13,483 nucleotides of DNA from Casimicrobiaceae bacterium (GCA_955652025.1 CATPAO010000153.1:1-13483); one strand, 5' to 3'. Numbered from the stretch's first letter, positions 1 to 7,117 are shown. The notes: generated by a model from the letters alone, not told the origin. Translations and numbers: made by a program.

Positions 1-529
1 ACGTAGGCTCGTCGGCGAGAAGAAGCTTCGGTTGCTGCATGACCGCGCGTGCGATGCCGACGCGCTGGCGCTGCCCGCCGGACAGCGCGTCCGCGCGGCG
101 ATGCGCGAAGCCGACCAAGCCGACCACGTCCAGCAACCGAAACGCGCGCTGGATGTCCTCATTCGGAAACTTGCGCCGCCATGCCTTCCACGCGCCGACG
201 TAGCCCAACCGGCCGCAGAGCAGGTTTTCCATCACCGAGAGCCGCTCCACGAGGTTGTACTCCTGGAACACCATCCCGATGTGCCGTCGCGCGTGGCGCA
301 ATTGCGCGCCGGAAAGCTGCGCGAGGTCGACGCCGTCGAAGAGAATTTCGCCGGACGTCGGCGGGACGAGCCGATTGATGCAGCGGATCAGTGTGCTCTT
401 GCCGGTGCCCGACGGACCGATGATGGCATTGACGCCGGTCTCGCCGAAGGCGATGTCGATGTCGCGCAGGACCGGCTTACCGGGTGCGTATTCCTTCGTG
501 AGTCGGCGAATGACAAGCGCGTTGGGCAT
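1..529 (-). CDS. phnC: Phosphonate ABC transporter ATP-binding protein PhnC (C-terminus cut off by the window edge)
   Basis: This is the ATPase of a phosphonate-type ABC importer; it would hydrolyse ATP on the cytoplasmic side to drive uptake of substrate delivered by PhnD. Reading the complement from the ATG at 527-529 gives [20 protein letters not shown]. About 176 codons are present. The Walker A motif is GPSGTGKST (near residue 40), the Q-loop is VFQEYNLV (near 92), the ABC signature is [14 protein letters not shown] (near 147), and Walker B is LLLADEP at the window edge. The Q-loop segment [20 protein letters not shown] is typical of PhnC rather than of general amino-acid or sugar ATPases. 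Shine-Dalgarno complementarity upstream is weak. It lies downstream of phnD on the same strand, but two other genes and a strong hairpin intervene. PhnE permease genes would be expected beyond position 1. The family call is firm; the true substrate (phosphonate, phosphite or similar) is not visible. Confidence 0.93.
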   Translation of the reverse strand, partial: MPNALVIRRLTKEYAPGKPVLRDIDIAFGETGVNAIIGPSGTGKSTLIRCINRLVPPTSGEILFDGVDLAQLSGAQLRHARRHIGMVFQEYNLVERLSVMENLLCGRLGYVGAWKAWRRKFPNEDIQRAFRLLDVVGLVGFAHRRADALSGGQRQRVGIARAVMQQPKLLLADEPT

Positions 530-632
530 GGACGCCGGCGGGATCGCTCCGCGGTGGAATTACGCCAGCGCGAGAGTGTAGTCCAGCGTTGCCGAAAGCC
601 ATCTGCCGAGGCGGCGCCCGGCGCGATCGTGC

Positions 633-657
633 GTTGCGCGGCGGTTCGCCGCGCAAC
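633..657 (-). repeat. Perfect 11-bp inverted repeat with 3-nt loop, between the secreted-protein gene and phnC
   Basis: GTTGCGCGGCG (633-643) pairs perfectly with CGCCGCGCAAC (647-657) around a 3-nt loop. It begins 22 nt past the stop of the secreted-protein gene on the minus strand and lies about 100 nt before the phnC start. No T-tract follows on either strand, so it is not a textbook intrinsic terminator. It could be a GC-rich terminator or attenuator lowering phnC expression, an mRNA 3'-end stabiliser, or a REP-like element. The structure is seen directly; its role is inference. Confidence 0.75.
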
Positions 658-679
658 ACATCGTCCAGAGCGCGGAACG

Positions 680-1666
680 TCAGCCGCCGCCCTTACCCTT
701 GCCGTGCGCGCTGTTGCCGGAGCCGTGTCCCGGGTCCGCCGTGACGACGCTACTCGCGCCGCCTGCACCCGTGACGACGCCGTTCGACGCGCCGCCTCCG
801 CTTCCGACGCTCGACCCGGTGCCGACGCTGGCGCCCGAGGCCGTCACGACGCCGCGCCCGTAGGCATTGCCGTTGCCTGTGGTGCCGCTCGTCGCGTTGG
901 CGATTCCGTTCGAGTTGGCGCCAGCAGTCGTGCCCGAGGCCGTGGTGATCCCCTTGCCGCCGTGGCCGCTGCTCGCCGCGGTCCTGCCGGCAGTGGTGAC
1001 GCCATGCGTAGAGGTCGCCTTCGACACCACTGTGGTCGACGCGGTCTTGGACGTGGGGGTCGACGTTGATGCGGCGACGGTGGTCGCCGGCGCCTTGATG
1101 CCGCGATTCACCGCGCCCATCGTCGTGCCGTAGCTCTGCGCGATCTGCCCCCATCCCATCCCTGCGGCGCGTTGTTGTAGAACGCCGGCGAGTGTCACGG
1201 TCTTGCCATCCGCGGTTGTGATGCTGCCGCCCAGCAAGGCCGCTTGCAGTTGCGCTCCGGTCGGATTGGAGATGCCCGCCTGGTTGAGCGCGAACTGCGC
1301 GAGCGCAAGCGAGTGCGACACGTTGCCCCAGCCCATCGGCTTCGTCGTCGGCGTGATCGTTACTGTCGTCGTCGTCGTAACGCCCTTCGCGTCGACCGAC
1401 GTGTAGGTAAGCGTGGCGGTGGTTGCGGTGCGCAACGCGTTTGCCAGCGCGACGGCGTTTTCGGGCGATCCCGCCAGCGTGACGAACGGCGCCGCGAATT
1501 TGTTGGCGACGCGTGTTTGGCCCGGCGACGGTGCGGCCGTGGTCGCGATCGTTCCCGTGGACGCGGCCTGCGGATTAGTTGTTCCGGACGTGGTTTGTGC
1601 GGCGGACGTTCCCGCCAGCGCAAGCGCGACCGCCAATGTGCAATGTTTGATTGCCGTTTTGATCAT
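680..1666 (-). CDS. Secreted low-complexity protein with paired MGWG motifs, function unknown
   Basis: A 328-residue exported protein. The start is supported by a strong Shine-Dalgarno AAGGAG (complement of 1674-1679) 7 nt before the ATG. Residues 1-23 form a Sec signal peptide ending in a TSAAQ-like cleavage region. Next come a Thr-rich linker, a run of threonines encoded by a GTC-type trinucleotide repeat (1365-1378, plus strand), and a more ordered core. The core contains PMGWGNVSHSLALAQFALNQ and, about 65 residues later, GMGWGQIAQSYGTTMGAVNR. The last 150 residues are disordered, rich in Gly, Ser, Thr, Ala and Asn, and end in HGKGKGGG. I recall similar MGWG/MGHG proteins as hypothetical proteins in betaproteobacteria, but no function is known to me. 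It sits 29 nt after the lipoprotein gene, so the two are probably co-transcribed. Placement between phnD and phnC is odd. Confidence 0.85.
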   Translation of the reverse strand: MIKTAIKHCTLAVALALAGTSAAQTTSGTTNPQAASTGTIATTAAPSPGQTRVANKFAAPFVTLAGSPENAVALANALRTATTATLTYTSVDAKGVTTTTTVTITPTTKPMGWGNVSHSLALAQFALNQAGISNPTGAQLQAALLGGSITTADGKTVTLAGVLQQRAAGMGWGQIAQSYGTTMGAVNRGIKAPATTVAASTSTPTSKTASTTVVSKATSTHGVTTAGRTAASSGHGGKGITTASGTTAGANSNGIANATSGTTGNGNAYGRGVVTASGASVGTGSSVGSGGGASNGVVTGAGGASSVVTADPGHGSGNSAHGKGKGGG

Positions 1667-1695
1667 GATGTCGCTCCTTTCGTCCGTTCGTTACG

Positions 1696-2118
1696 TCACC
1701 CATTACCGACCAGCTTCTCGGTCTGCAGAATGATCTCGGTGGCCGTCGCGCTGTCGCGCAGAAGGCTGCCCTCTTTGGTCGCGGTCACCGTCACTCGGGT
1801 CGTGTTCGGCGTCAGCGCTTCGATCTCGATCTCGATGTTGCGGTCCGCGGCACGCGCGTTGATCAGCTCCTTGTTGCCATCGCGCGTCGTATCAACGATC
1901 TTGATTTGCATGCGCCCGAGTGCAGCCACGGTCGAACGACGCACCTTGACCTCCGGCGCGGAGAACGTTTTGTAGACGATGCCGCTTAGGGTATGCGACA
2001 CGCCGGTCGCCATCCCTACGCCGGCGGCGGTGATCGCAACCGCCGCACAGCCGGGCAGCGCGGCGATCGCAGCCGCGCACATACATCGACCGATCCAGCG
2101 GTTCGCCGCTTGCGCCAT
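1696..2118 (-). CDS. DUF3568-like periplasmic lipoprotein
   Basis: A 140-residue predicted lipoprotein. The N-terminus is a short basic and hydrophobic signal with the lipobox LPGC, placing the lipidated Cys at residue 24. A glycine/alanine-rich hydrophobic stretch (AAVAITAAGVGMATGVSHTL) follows. The C-terminal 90 residues alternate like a small beta domain: VYKTFSAPEVKVRRSTVAAL, then NIEIEIEAL and TRVTVTATKEGSLLRDSATA. This layout (lipobox, glycine-rich helix, then a YKTF…V..A...AL..M segment) matches the DUF3568 family as I remember it. The function of that family is unknown. The gene lies 139 nt downstream of phnD, with a perfect hairpin in the gap, and 29 nt upstream of the secreted-protein gene. 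The Shine-Dalgarno is weak (AAGG almost touching the ATG), so an internal start at M13 is possible, but it would shorten the signal peptide. Confidence 0.85.
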   Translation of the reverse strand: MAQAANRWIGRCMCAAAIAALPGCAAVAITAAGVGMATGVSHTLSGIVYKTFSAPEVKVRRSTVAALGRMQIKIVDTTRDGNKELINARAADRNIEIEIEALTPNTTRVTVTATKEGSLLRDSATATEIILQTEKLVGNG

Positions 2119-2163
2119 GCCTTATTATGACGATGGCATAGCCGATCGGTGCGACCGTCGGTC

Positions 2164-2184
2164 GGCGCGAAACGATTTCGCGCC
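2164..2184. repeat. Perfect 9-bp inverted repeat in the phnD/lipoprotein gap
   Basis: GGCGCGAAA (2164-2172) pairs perfectly with TTTCGCGCC (2176-2184) around a 3-nt loop. On the minus strand it lies 73 nt past the phnD stop and 45 nt before the lipoprotein start. No T-tract follows on the minus strand. Possible roles are an attenuator or processing site separating phnD from the downstream pair, or an operator for a separate promoter. The structure is certain; the role is not. Confidence 0.65.
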
Positions 2185-2257
2185 CCATCCACTGTGGCGG
2201 GCGAAGTTGTATGCGACGAGTCGCCGCCGCGTTACGGCCGCGAGTCCGAACGCGGCG

Positions 2258-3280
2258 CTATTTCTTTGCTTTTGCCGCGGCCTCCGCTTTTTCGCGCGCC
2301 GTTTCCTTGTCGTACGACGCCTTGTCGAAGCCTTGCCCCGAACCCTCCGCCACGTCACGTACGACTTGCCATGTCGTCTTGTAGTTGATCGGGAAGAAGC
2401 GATCGGCGCCGTCGAACGCCTTCTTCATCTCCGCCGGAAACCGGTAGTCGTAAAAGCAGGACAGCATTTTGTCGGCGAGCTTCGGGTCGAGGTCGTGCGC
2501 ATACGCGAACGACGACGTCGGGAATTTCTGGCTGCGGTAGATGATGCGAAAATCTGCTTCCTTCACCTGTCCCCGCTCGGCCATCCGATGGAAAACGTCG
2601 GACGCGACGGCGCCCGCATCGTAGTCGCCGGAATTGACGCCCATCACCGATTGGTCGTGCTTGCCGGAGAAGATGATCTTGTAGTCCTTGTCGGGGGTTA
2701 GGCCCTCCTTGGGGAACAGCGCGAGCGGCGCGAGATGCCCGGAGTTCGACGACGGCGACGTGTGCGCGACCTTCTTGCCCTTGAGATCCACCAACGTCTT
2801 GTACGGCGAGCTGGCCTTGACGATCACGATCAGGTTGTAGCCTTGAAACTCCTTCTCGGTGCCCTTGACCGCGAACGGAATCGCGCCCGCCAAGTTGACG
2901 GCGAACGCCGTGGGTCCGGTGGAAAAGCCGGCGACGTGCAACCGACCTGAGCGCATCGCCTCGATCTCGGCCGCGTTCGACTGTACCTGGTAGAACACGA
3001 CCTTCTTGTCCAGGCACTTGGCGAGATAGGTCGTGAACGGCTTGAATATGTTTTCGTAGACCGCCGGATCCTCGACCGGCGTGTACGTGAAGACGATCGT
3101 CGACGGATCCCTCCATTTTTTGGGATCGGTCGGCACATCGGCCACCATGTCCTTGTTGGCGTCGCAGTACATCGGGTCGAGGAGGCCGCGATAGGCGCAC
3201 GCGTCGGCGGCGATCGAAGGTGTGGCTGTGATGAACGCGGCCACGATCGCCACGGCGGCAACAATGCGAAACAGGGGCAT
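2258..3280 (-). CDS. phnD: Phosphonate/phosphite/phosphate ABC transporter substrate-binding protein PhnD
   Basis: A 340-residue periplasmic binding protein that captures phosphonate-like oxyanions for the PhnC/PhnE importer. The signal peptide is residues 1-24 (AAVAIVAAFITATPSIAADA). Mature-protein features typical of PhnD are FTYTPVEDPAVYENIFKPFT (near 66), QVQSNAAEIEAMRSGRLHVA (near 99) with the AGFSTGP ligand-loop segment after it, the domain-hinge region GKKVAHTSPSSNSGHLAPLA (near 168), GKHDQSVMGVNSGDYDAGAV (near 206), and a late RSQKFPTSSFAYA strand. Length agrees with the family (about 300-340). An unusual Lys/Ala/Glu-rich tail ends the protein (KETAREKAEAAAKAKK). The start is fixed by a perfect AGGAGG five bases upstream. 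It is transcribed divergently from glmU. No Pho-box-like direct repeat was recognised upstream, so phosphate control is not shown. Confidence 0.93.
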   Translation of the reverse strand: MPLFRIVAAVAIVAAFITATPSIAADACAYRGLLDPMYCDANKDMVADVPTDPKKWRDPSTIVFTYTPVEDPAVYENIFKPFTTYLAKCLDKKVVFYQVQSNAAEIEAMRSGRLHVAGFSTGPTAFAVNLAGAIPFAVKGTEKEFQGYNLIVIVKASSPYKTLVDLKGKKVAHTSPSSNSGHLAPLALFPKEGLTPDKDYKIIFSGKHDQSVMGVNSGDYDAGAVASDVFHRMAERGQVKEADFRIIYRSQKFPTSSFAYAHDLDPKLADKMLSCFYDYRFPAEMKKAFDGADRFFPINYKTTWQVVRDVAEGSGQGFDKASYDKETAREKAEAAAKAKK

Positions 3281-3285
3281 GGCAT

Positions 3286-3291
3286 CCTCCT
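3286..3291 (-). promoter_or_regulatory. Strong Shine-Dalgarno of phnD
   Basis: The complement reads AGGAGG, full-length anti-16S complementarity, five bases before the phnD ATG. It fixes that start and is by far the best ribosome site in the window, suggesting strong translation of the binding protein, as is usual for periplasmic receptors. Confidence 0.85.
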
Positions 3292-3380
3292 AGGAATTGG
3301 CGGCGGGGGGTAACCCCGCGTCCCCGCGTCTTGTTCGAGTGGCCGGGCGTGCCCCGGCAAACGGGCAAGACTCTAACATT

Positions 3381-3401
3381 TGCGTGCACGCATTCGCGTG
3401 C
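3381..3401. promoter_or_regulatory. Overlapping palindromes in the divergent phnD/glmU intergenic region
   Basis: TGCGTGCACGCA (3381-3392) is a perfect 12-bp palindrome. It overlaps a second inverted repeat, GCACGC-ATTC-GCGTGC (3386-3401). The pair sits about 100 nt upstream of the phnD start and about 70 nt upstream of the preferred glmU start, where an operator for a dimeric repressor or activator would act on either gene. No regulator gene is adjacent, and GC-rich DNA yields such palindromes by chance, so this is only a candidate site. Confidence 0.35.
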
Positions 3402-3445
3402 GTCGCACCGGCCGCCCCTCTGAAAGGCGCGATTATTGCTTGGCG

Positions 3446-3451
3446 TATGAT
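3446..3451 (+). promoter_or_regulatory. Candidate sigma-70 -10 element for the glmU operon
   Basis: TATGAT (5/6 match to TATAAT) lies 21 nt before the GTG at 3473, in the only AT-rich patch of the divergent spacer. No good -35 hexamer stands at 16-18 bp; the nearest TTGACA-like sequence (CTGAAA, 3420-3425) is 20 bp away. If real, transcription would begin near 3458, leaving a leader of about 15 nt and excluding the upstream in-frame ATG at 3380. Confidence 0.35.
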
Positions 3452-3472
3452 CCCATCTTTGCCGCGCAATTC

Positions 3473-4855
3473 GTGACCACTCCGCTTAACGTCGCGATTC
3501 TTGCCGCCGGACAGGGCAAGCGAATGCACTCGTCGCTGCCCAAGGTACTTCATCCGCTGGCAGGGAGACCGCTCGTCGCCTACGTCGTCGACACCGCACG
3601 CGCGTTGGCGCCACGGGTGATCATGGTCGTCACCGGCCGCGGCGGCGACGCCGTCGCGGCGAAGCTGGCCGCGCCCGATCTCGCGTTCGTCGTCCAGGAT
3701 CCGCCGCGCGGCACCGGCGACGCCACGCGGATCGCGCTGGCCGCCATGCCGGGCGACGGCGTCACGTTGGTCGGATTGGCCGACGTACCGCTCGCCCCCG
3801 CGGCCGACCTGGTCGCGATCGTCGATCATGCGCGCCGCGGCGACCTCGGTCTGTTGACGGCGCGGGTACCCGACCCGACCGGACTTGGTCGCATCGTTCG
3901 CGACGAGGCGGGCCGCGTGACGGCGATCGTCGAAGATTGCGACGCAACGGACGAGCAGCTCGCAATCGACGAAATCAACACCGGTTTCATCGCCGTGCCG
4001 ACGGAGCTTCTGACCCGGTGGGTGGCGCAACTCGAGCCGCATAACACACAGCGTGAATACTATTTGACCGACGTCGTGGCGATGGCGGCCGGTGAAGGCG
4101 TGCCGGTGGCCGGGCATGTCGCCCGCGACGAGCGCGAGGTCCGCGGCGTCAACGACCGGGCGCAGCTCGTGTTCGCCGAGCGCATCATCCAGTTGCGGCG
4201 CGCGACCGCGCTGTTGGAGAGCGGCACGTGGATCGCCGATCCGGCGCGCATCGACCTTCGCGGTGCGCTCACCTGCGGGCGCGACGTTCGAATCGACGTC
4301 GGCTGCGTTTTCGAGGGCAACGTCACGCTGGGCGACGGTGTCGAGATCGGCCCCTATTGCGTGCTGCGCAACGTCGCCATCGGCGCCGGGACGGCGATTC
4401 TCCCGTTTTCGCATCTCGAGGACGCGGCCGTCGGCGCGAGCTGCCGGATCGGTCCCTATGCGCGTCTGCGGCCCGGCGCGACGCTCGACGACGAGGTCCA
4501 CGTCGGCAATTTCGTCGAGGTCAAGGCGAGCACGCTCGGCCGCGGCGCCAAGGCCAATCATCTCGCGTATATCGGCGACGCTGACGTCGGGCGCAACGTC
4601 AATTACGGCGCCGGTTCGATCACCGCGAACTACGACGGCGCGAACAAGCATCGGACCGTCATCGGCGACGACGTGCACATCGGATCGAATTGCCTGTTGG
4701 TGGCACCGCTCGAGATCGGCCGCGGCGCGACGATCGGCGGCGGCAGCACGATCGTTCGCGGCGCGCCGGCCGGTGAGTTGACGCTGGCGCGCGCGCGGCA
4801 GGTTTCGATCGCCGGTTGGCAGCGGCCGACGAAGAAGCCCAAGGCGGCCAAATGA
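3473..4855 (+). CDS. glmU: Bifunctional UDP-GlcNAc pyrophosphorylase / glucosamine-1-phosphate N-acetyltransferase
   Basis: GlmU acetylates glucosamine-1-phosphate with acetyl-CoA and then couples GlcNAc-1-P to UTP, giving UDP-GlcNAc for peptidoglycan and LPS. I place the start at the GTG at 3473, which gives 460 residues (E. coli GlmU has 456) beginning just before NVAILAAGQGKRM. An in-frame ATG at 3380 would add 31 arginine-rich residues with no family resemblance. The N-terminal uridylyltransferase keeps GTG (80-82), the metal-binding Asp at D104 in ADVPL, and EINTG with N169. The left-handed beta-helix acetyltransferase has GPYARLRPGA, VGNFVEVKAS, H363 in HLAYIGDADVG (aligning with the E. 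coli catalytic His) and NYGAGSITANYDGANKHRT. The C-terminus is the usual basic tail (GWQRPTKK). Oddities are GTGDA where GTGHA is usual and GLADVPL where YGDVPL is usual. The stop overlaps the next gene's ATG. Confidence 0.97.
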   Translation: MTTPLNVAILAAGQGKRMHSSLPKVLHPLAGRPLVAYVVDTARALAPRVIMVVTGRGGDAVAAKLAAPDLAFVVQDPPRGTGDATRIALAAMPGDGVTLVGLADVPLAPAADLVAIVDHARRGDLGLLTARVPDPTGLGRIVRDEAGRVTAIVEDCDATDEQLAIDEINTGFIAVPTELLTRWVAQLEPHNTQREYYLTDVVAMAAGEGVPVAGHVARDEREVRGVNDRAQLVFAERIIQLRRATALLESGTWIADPARIDLRGALTCGRDVRIDVGCVFEGNVTLGDGVEIGPYCVLRNVAIGAGTAILPFSHLEDAAVGASCRIGPYARLRPGATLDDEVHVGNFVEVKASTLGRGAKANHLAYIGDADVGRNVNYGAGSITANYDGANKHRTVIGDDVHIGSNCLLVAPLEIGRGATIGGGSTIVRGAPAGELTLARARQVSIAGWQRPTKKPKAAK

Positions 4856-5220
4856 TCGTCGGAGTTCTGGCGCAGACACTCATGAAAGCTGCGGCGGGCA
4901 CGGTGCTCTGCGTGGCGGCGTGCGACGCGTGGGCGCAGCCCGAGGATTGCAGCATGGTGCCGCCGTCGATGCAGGCGCGCTGCGAGGAAGCGATGCGGAT
5001 CAAGAAGGCCTGCGCGGGGCTCGCGGGCAAAGCATTGAAATCATGCCAGCAGAAGAACATGCAATACGGCAACATGAAAGAGGATTGCAGCACCGCCCAA
5101 GGCGATGCGCGCGCCCGTTGCGAAAGGCATAACAAGGCGATGGCGACCGCCGATTCCTGTAACGGCAAGTCTGGCCCCGAGCTCGAGGCGTGCGTGAAAG
5201 CACGCGCGGCGGGGAAATAG
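4852..5220 (+). CDS. Small exported cysteine-rich protein with two tandem four-Cys repeats, between glmU and glmS
   Basis: A 122-residue protein that I do not recognise as a named family. The ATG at 4852 overlaps the glmU stop (ATGA) and has AAGG 7 nt upstream, suggesting translational coupling. A start at 4882 (MKAAAGTVL) would leave a more compact signal peptide, cleaved near DAWAQ. The mature part has eight cysteines in two aligned units. Unit 1 starts at EDCSMVPPSMQARCE and unit 2 at EDCSTAQGDARARCE. Each goes C-x10-C, a spacer of 9 or 12, then C-x10-C. Such paired cysteines fit an oxidised periplasmic helical-hairpin fold. The wall-precursor operon context hints at the cell envelope, but no function can be assigned. 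It is distantly reminiscent of PsiF-repeat proteins, which have fewer cysteines; I do not make that call. Confidence 0.82.
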   Translation: MIVGVLAQTLMKAAAGTVLCVAACDAWAQPEDCSMVPPSMQARCEEAMRIKKACAGLAGKALKSCQQKNMQYGNMKEDCSTAQGDARARCERHNKAMATADSCNGKSGPELEACVKARAAGK

Positions 5221-5235
5221 GCGCAGAGGTCGATC

Positions 5236-7074
5236 ATGTGCGGCATCGTCGGCGCGACATCGAATCGAAACGTCGTCCCCATGCTGATCGAAGGCATTCG
5301 CCGGCTCGAATACCGCGGCTACGATTCGACCGGAATTGCCGTCGTCAACGGCGGTGCGTCGCCGCATCTCGAGCGCCTCGTGTCGACGGCGCGGGTGGCC
5401 GATCTCGCGGCGCAAGCTGATACCTGCAAGCTGTCCGCGACGACCGGCATTTCGCACACGCGCTGGGCGACGCACGGCGCGCCGACGCCCGACAACGCGC
5501 ATCCGCACCTTTCTGACGGCGAGGTCGCGGTCGTGCACAACGGCATCATCGAAAACTACGAAACGCTCCGCGAACGGCTGAAAGTGCAGGGCTACGTGTT
5601 CCGCACGCAGACCGACACCGAAGTCATCGCGCATCTGGTTCACGCGCATTGGCATGGCGCGGCGAAAGGCGACCTGCTCGCGGCGGTGCAGACTGCGGTG
5701 GCGGAGTTTCACGGCGCCTTTGCGATCGCGGTGATCTCGACCCGCGAGCCCGGACGCGTCATCGGCGCGCGCCAGGGAAGCCCGCTGGTCGTCGGCATCG
5801 GCGCCGACGATCATTTTCTCGCCTCCGACGCCGCCGCGTTGCTGCCGGTGACACGACAGGTCGCGTACTTGGAGGAAGGCGACGTCGCCGACGTGCGGCG
5901 GGAGTCGTATGCGATCTACGACGCGAGCGGCCAACGTGTCGTGCGCGGTATCGTCGAAGTGACCGGCAGCGGCGATGCAGTGGAATTGGGGCCGTACCGC
6001 CACTTCATGCAGAAGGAAATCTTCGAGCAGCCGCGCGCGATCGCCGATACGCTCGACGCCGTCGACACGATCGAGCCGGCGCTGTTCGGCGCCAAGGCGG
6101 CGGAAATTCTGCCGCAGGTCAACGCCGTATTGATCCTCGCCTGCGGTACCAGTTACTACTCCAGCCTGGTCGCGAAACAATGGATCGAGACCCTGGCAAA
6201 AATACCGTGCACGGTCGAGATCGCGAGCGAATATCGGTATCGCGACAGCGTGCCGCGCGAAGACGAGCTCACCGTTGTCGTGTCGCAATCGGGCGAGACC
6301 GCCGACACCTTGGCGGCGTTGAAGCACGCGAAGTCGCTCGGCCACAAATACACGCTCACGATCTGCAACGTGGCGACGAGCTCGATGGTTCGGCAGGCGG
6401 AGCTCGTGTTTCTCACCCGCGCAGGGACCGAAGTCGGCGTCGCGTCGACCAAGGCGTTCACGACGCAGTTGGTGGCGCTGTTCCTGCTCGCCTTGACGCT
6501 CGCGAAATTGCGCGGACGACTTCCGCCCGACGAGGAGTCGAAATTTCTGAAAGCGCTACGCCATCTGCCGGCGGCGATCCGCGGCGCGTTGGCACTCGAG
6601 CCGCACGTCATGGCGTGGGCCGAGGCGTTCGCGCGCAAACAGCATGCGTTGTTCCTCGGCCGCGGCCTGCACTATCCGATTGCGCTCGAGGGCGCATTGA
6701 AGCTCAAGGAAATCTCCTACATTCATGCCGAGGCGTATCCCGCCGGTGAGCTGAAGCACGGACCGCTCGCGCTGGTCGATGCCGAAATGCCGGTCGTCGC
6801 GATCGCGCCGAACGACGCGTTGCTCGAAAAACTGAAGTCGAATCTGCAGGAAGTCCGCGCGCGCGGCGGCGAGCTTTACGTGCTGGCCGATCTCGACAGT
6901 CAGCTCGGCGCCGGCGACGGCGTCCACGTGCTGCGCATGTCCGAGCATCGGGGTCTGCTGTCGCCGATCGTGCACGTCGTTCCGCTGCAGCTCCTCGCGT
7001 ACCACACGGCGGTGATTCGCGGGACGGATGTGGACAAGCCGCGTAACTTGGCAAAATCCGTCACGGTCGAATAA
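5236..7074 (+). CDS. glmS: Glutamine--fructose-6-phosphate aminotransferase (isomerizing)
   Basis: GlmS makes glucosamine-6-phosphate from fructose-6-phosphate and glutamine, the first committed step of the hexosamine pathway. At 612 residues it matches the family (E. coli 609). The class II glutaminase domain begins MCGIVGA, with Cys2 becoming the N-terminal nucleophile after Met removal. It carries HTRWATHG and HNGIIENYE. Two SIS sugar-isomerase domains follow: ACGTSYYSS (near 302), [23 protein letters not shown], then [20 protein letters not shown] (near 490) and HGPLALV. The C-terminus is the invariant [17 protein letters not shown] at 5225-5229, six bases before the ATG, is a good ribosome site. 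It lies 15 nt after the small Cys-rich gene, so glmU, the small gene and glmS form one operon. No glmS ribozyme is expected or seen. Confidence 0.98.
   Translation: MCGIVGATSNRNVVPMLIEGIRRLEYRGYDSTGIAVVNGGASPHLERLVSTARVADLAAQADTCKLSATTGISHTRWATHGAPTPDNAHPHLSDGEVAVVHNGIIENYETLRERLKVQGYVFRTQTDTEVIAHLVHAHWHGAAKGDLLAAVQTAVAEFHGAFAIAVISTREPGRVIGARQGSPLVVGIGADDHFLASDAAALLPVTRQVAYLEEGDVADVRRESYAIYDASGQRVVRGIVEVTGSGDAVELGPYRHFMQKEIFEQPRAIADTLDAVDTIEPALFGAKAAEILPQVNAVLILACGTSYYSSLVAKQWIETLAKIPCTVEIASEYRYRDSVPREDELTVVVSQSGETADTLAALKHAKSLGHKYTLTICNVATSSMVRQAELVFLTRAGTEVGVASTKAFTTQLVALFLLALTLAKLRGRLPPDEESKFLKALRHLPAAIRGALALEPHVMAWAEAFARKQHALFLGRGLHYPIALEGALKLKEISYIHAEAYPAGELKHGPLALVDAEMPVVAIAPNDALLEKLKSNLQEVRARGGELYVLADLDSQLGAGDGVHVLRMSEHRGLLSPIVHVVPLQLLAYHTAVIRGTDVDKPRNLAKSVTVE
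7036..7074 (+). other. Putative attTn7-type recognition segment at the glmS 3' end
   Basis: The last 13 codons of glmS, including the stop, form the conserved stretch that TnsD-family targeting proteins bind in other bacteria, where Tn7 inserts roughly 25 bp past the stop. Here the stretch is intact and reads [12 protein letters not shown]. No Tn7 end was recognised downstream, so this is a potential target by established family knowledge, not evidence of a resident Tn7. Confidence 0.55.
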
Positions 7075-7117
7075 TCGGTGGCAGGGCGTATCCCCACGGC
7101 TTGCTGCGTCGGCTAAT

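Noticed and set aside
32..1069. A 345-codon plus-strand open frame over phnC and the secreted-protein gene.
   Set aside because: Composition is shadow-like, while the minus strand shows ABC ATPase motifs and a signal peptide with a strong ribosome site.
3281..3472. A Pho box for PhoB control of phnD.
   Set aside because: No pair of CTGTCA-like direct repeats with 11-bp periodicity was found by eye on either strand.
3290..4879. A 529-codon open frame on the minus strand opposite glmU.
   Set aside because: It is an Arg/Asp/Val-rich mirror of a well-supported GC-rich gene, with no recognisable domain.
5041..6345. A 434-codon open frame on the minus strand opposite glmS.
   Set aside because: It is a GC-rich shadow of the glmS coding frame with no domain or ribosome site.
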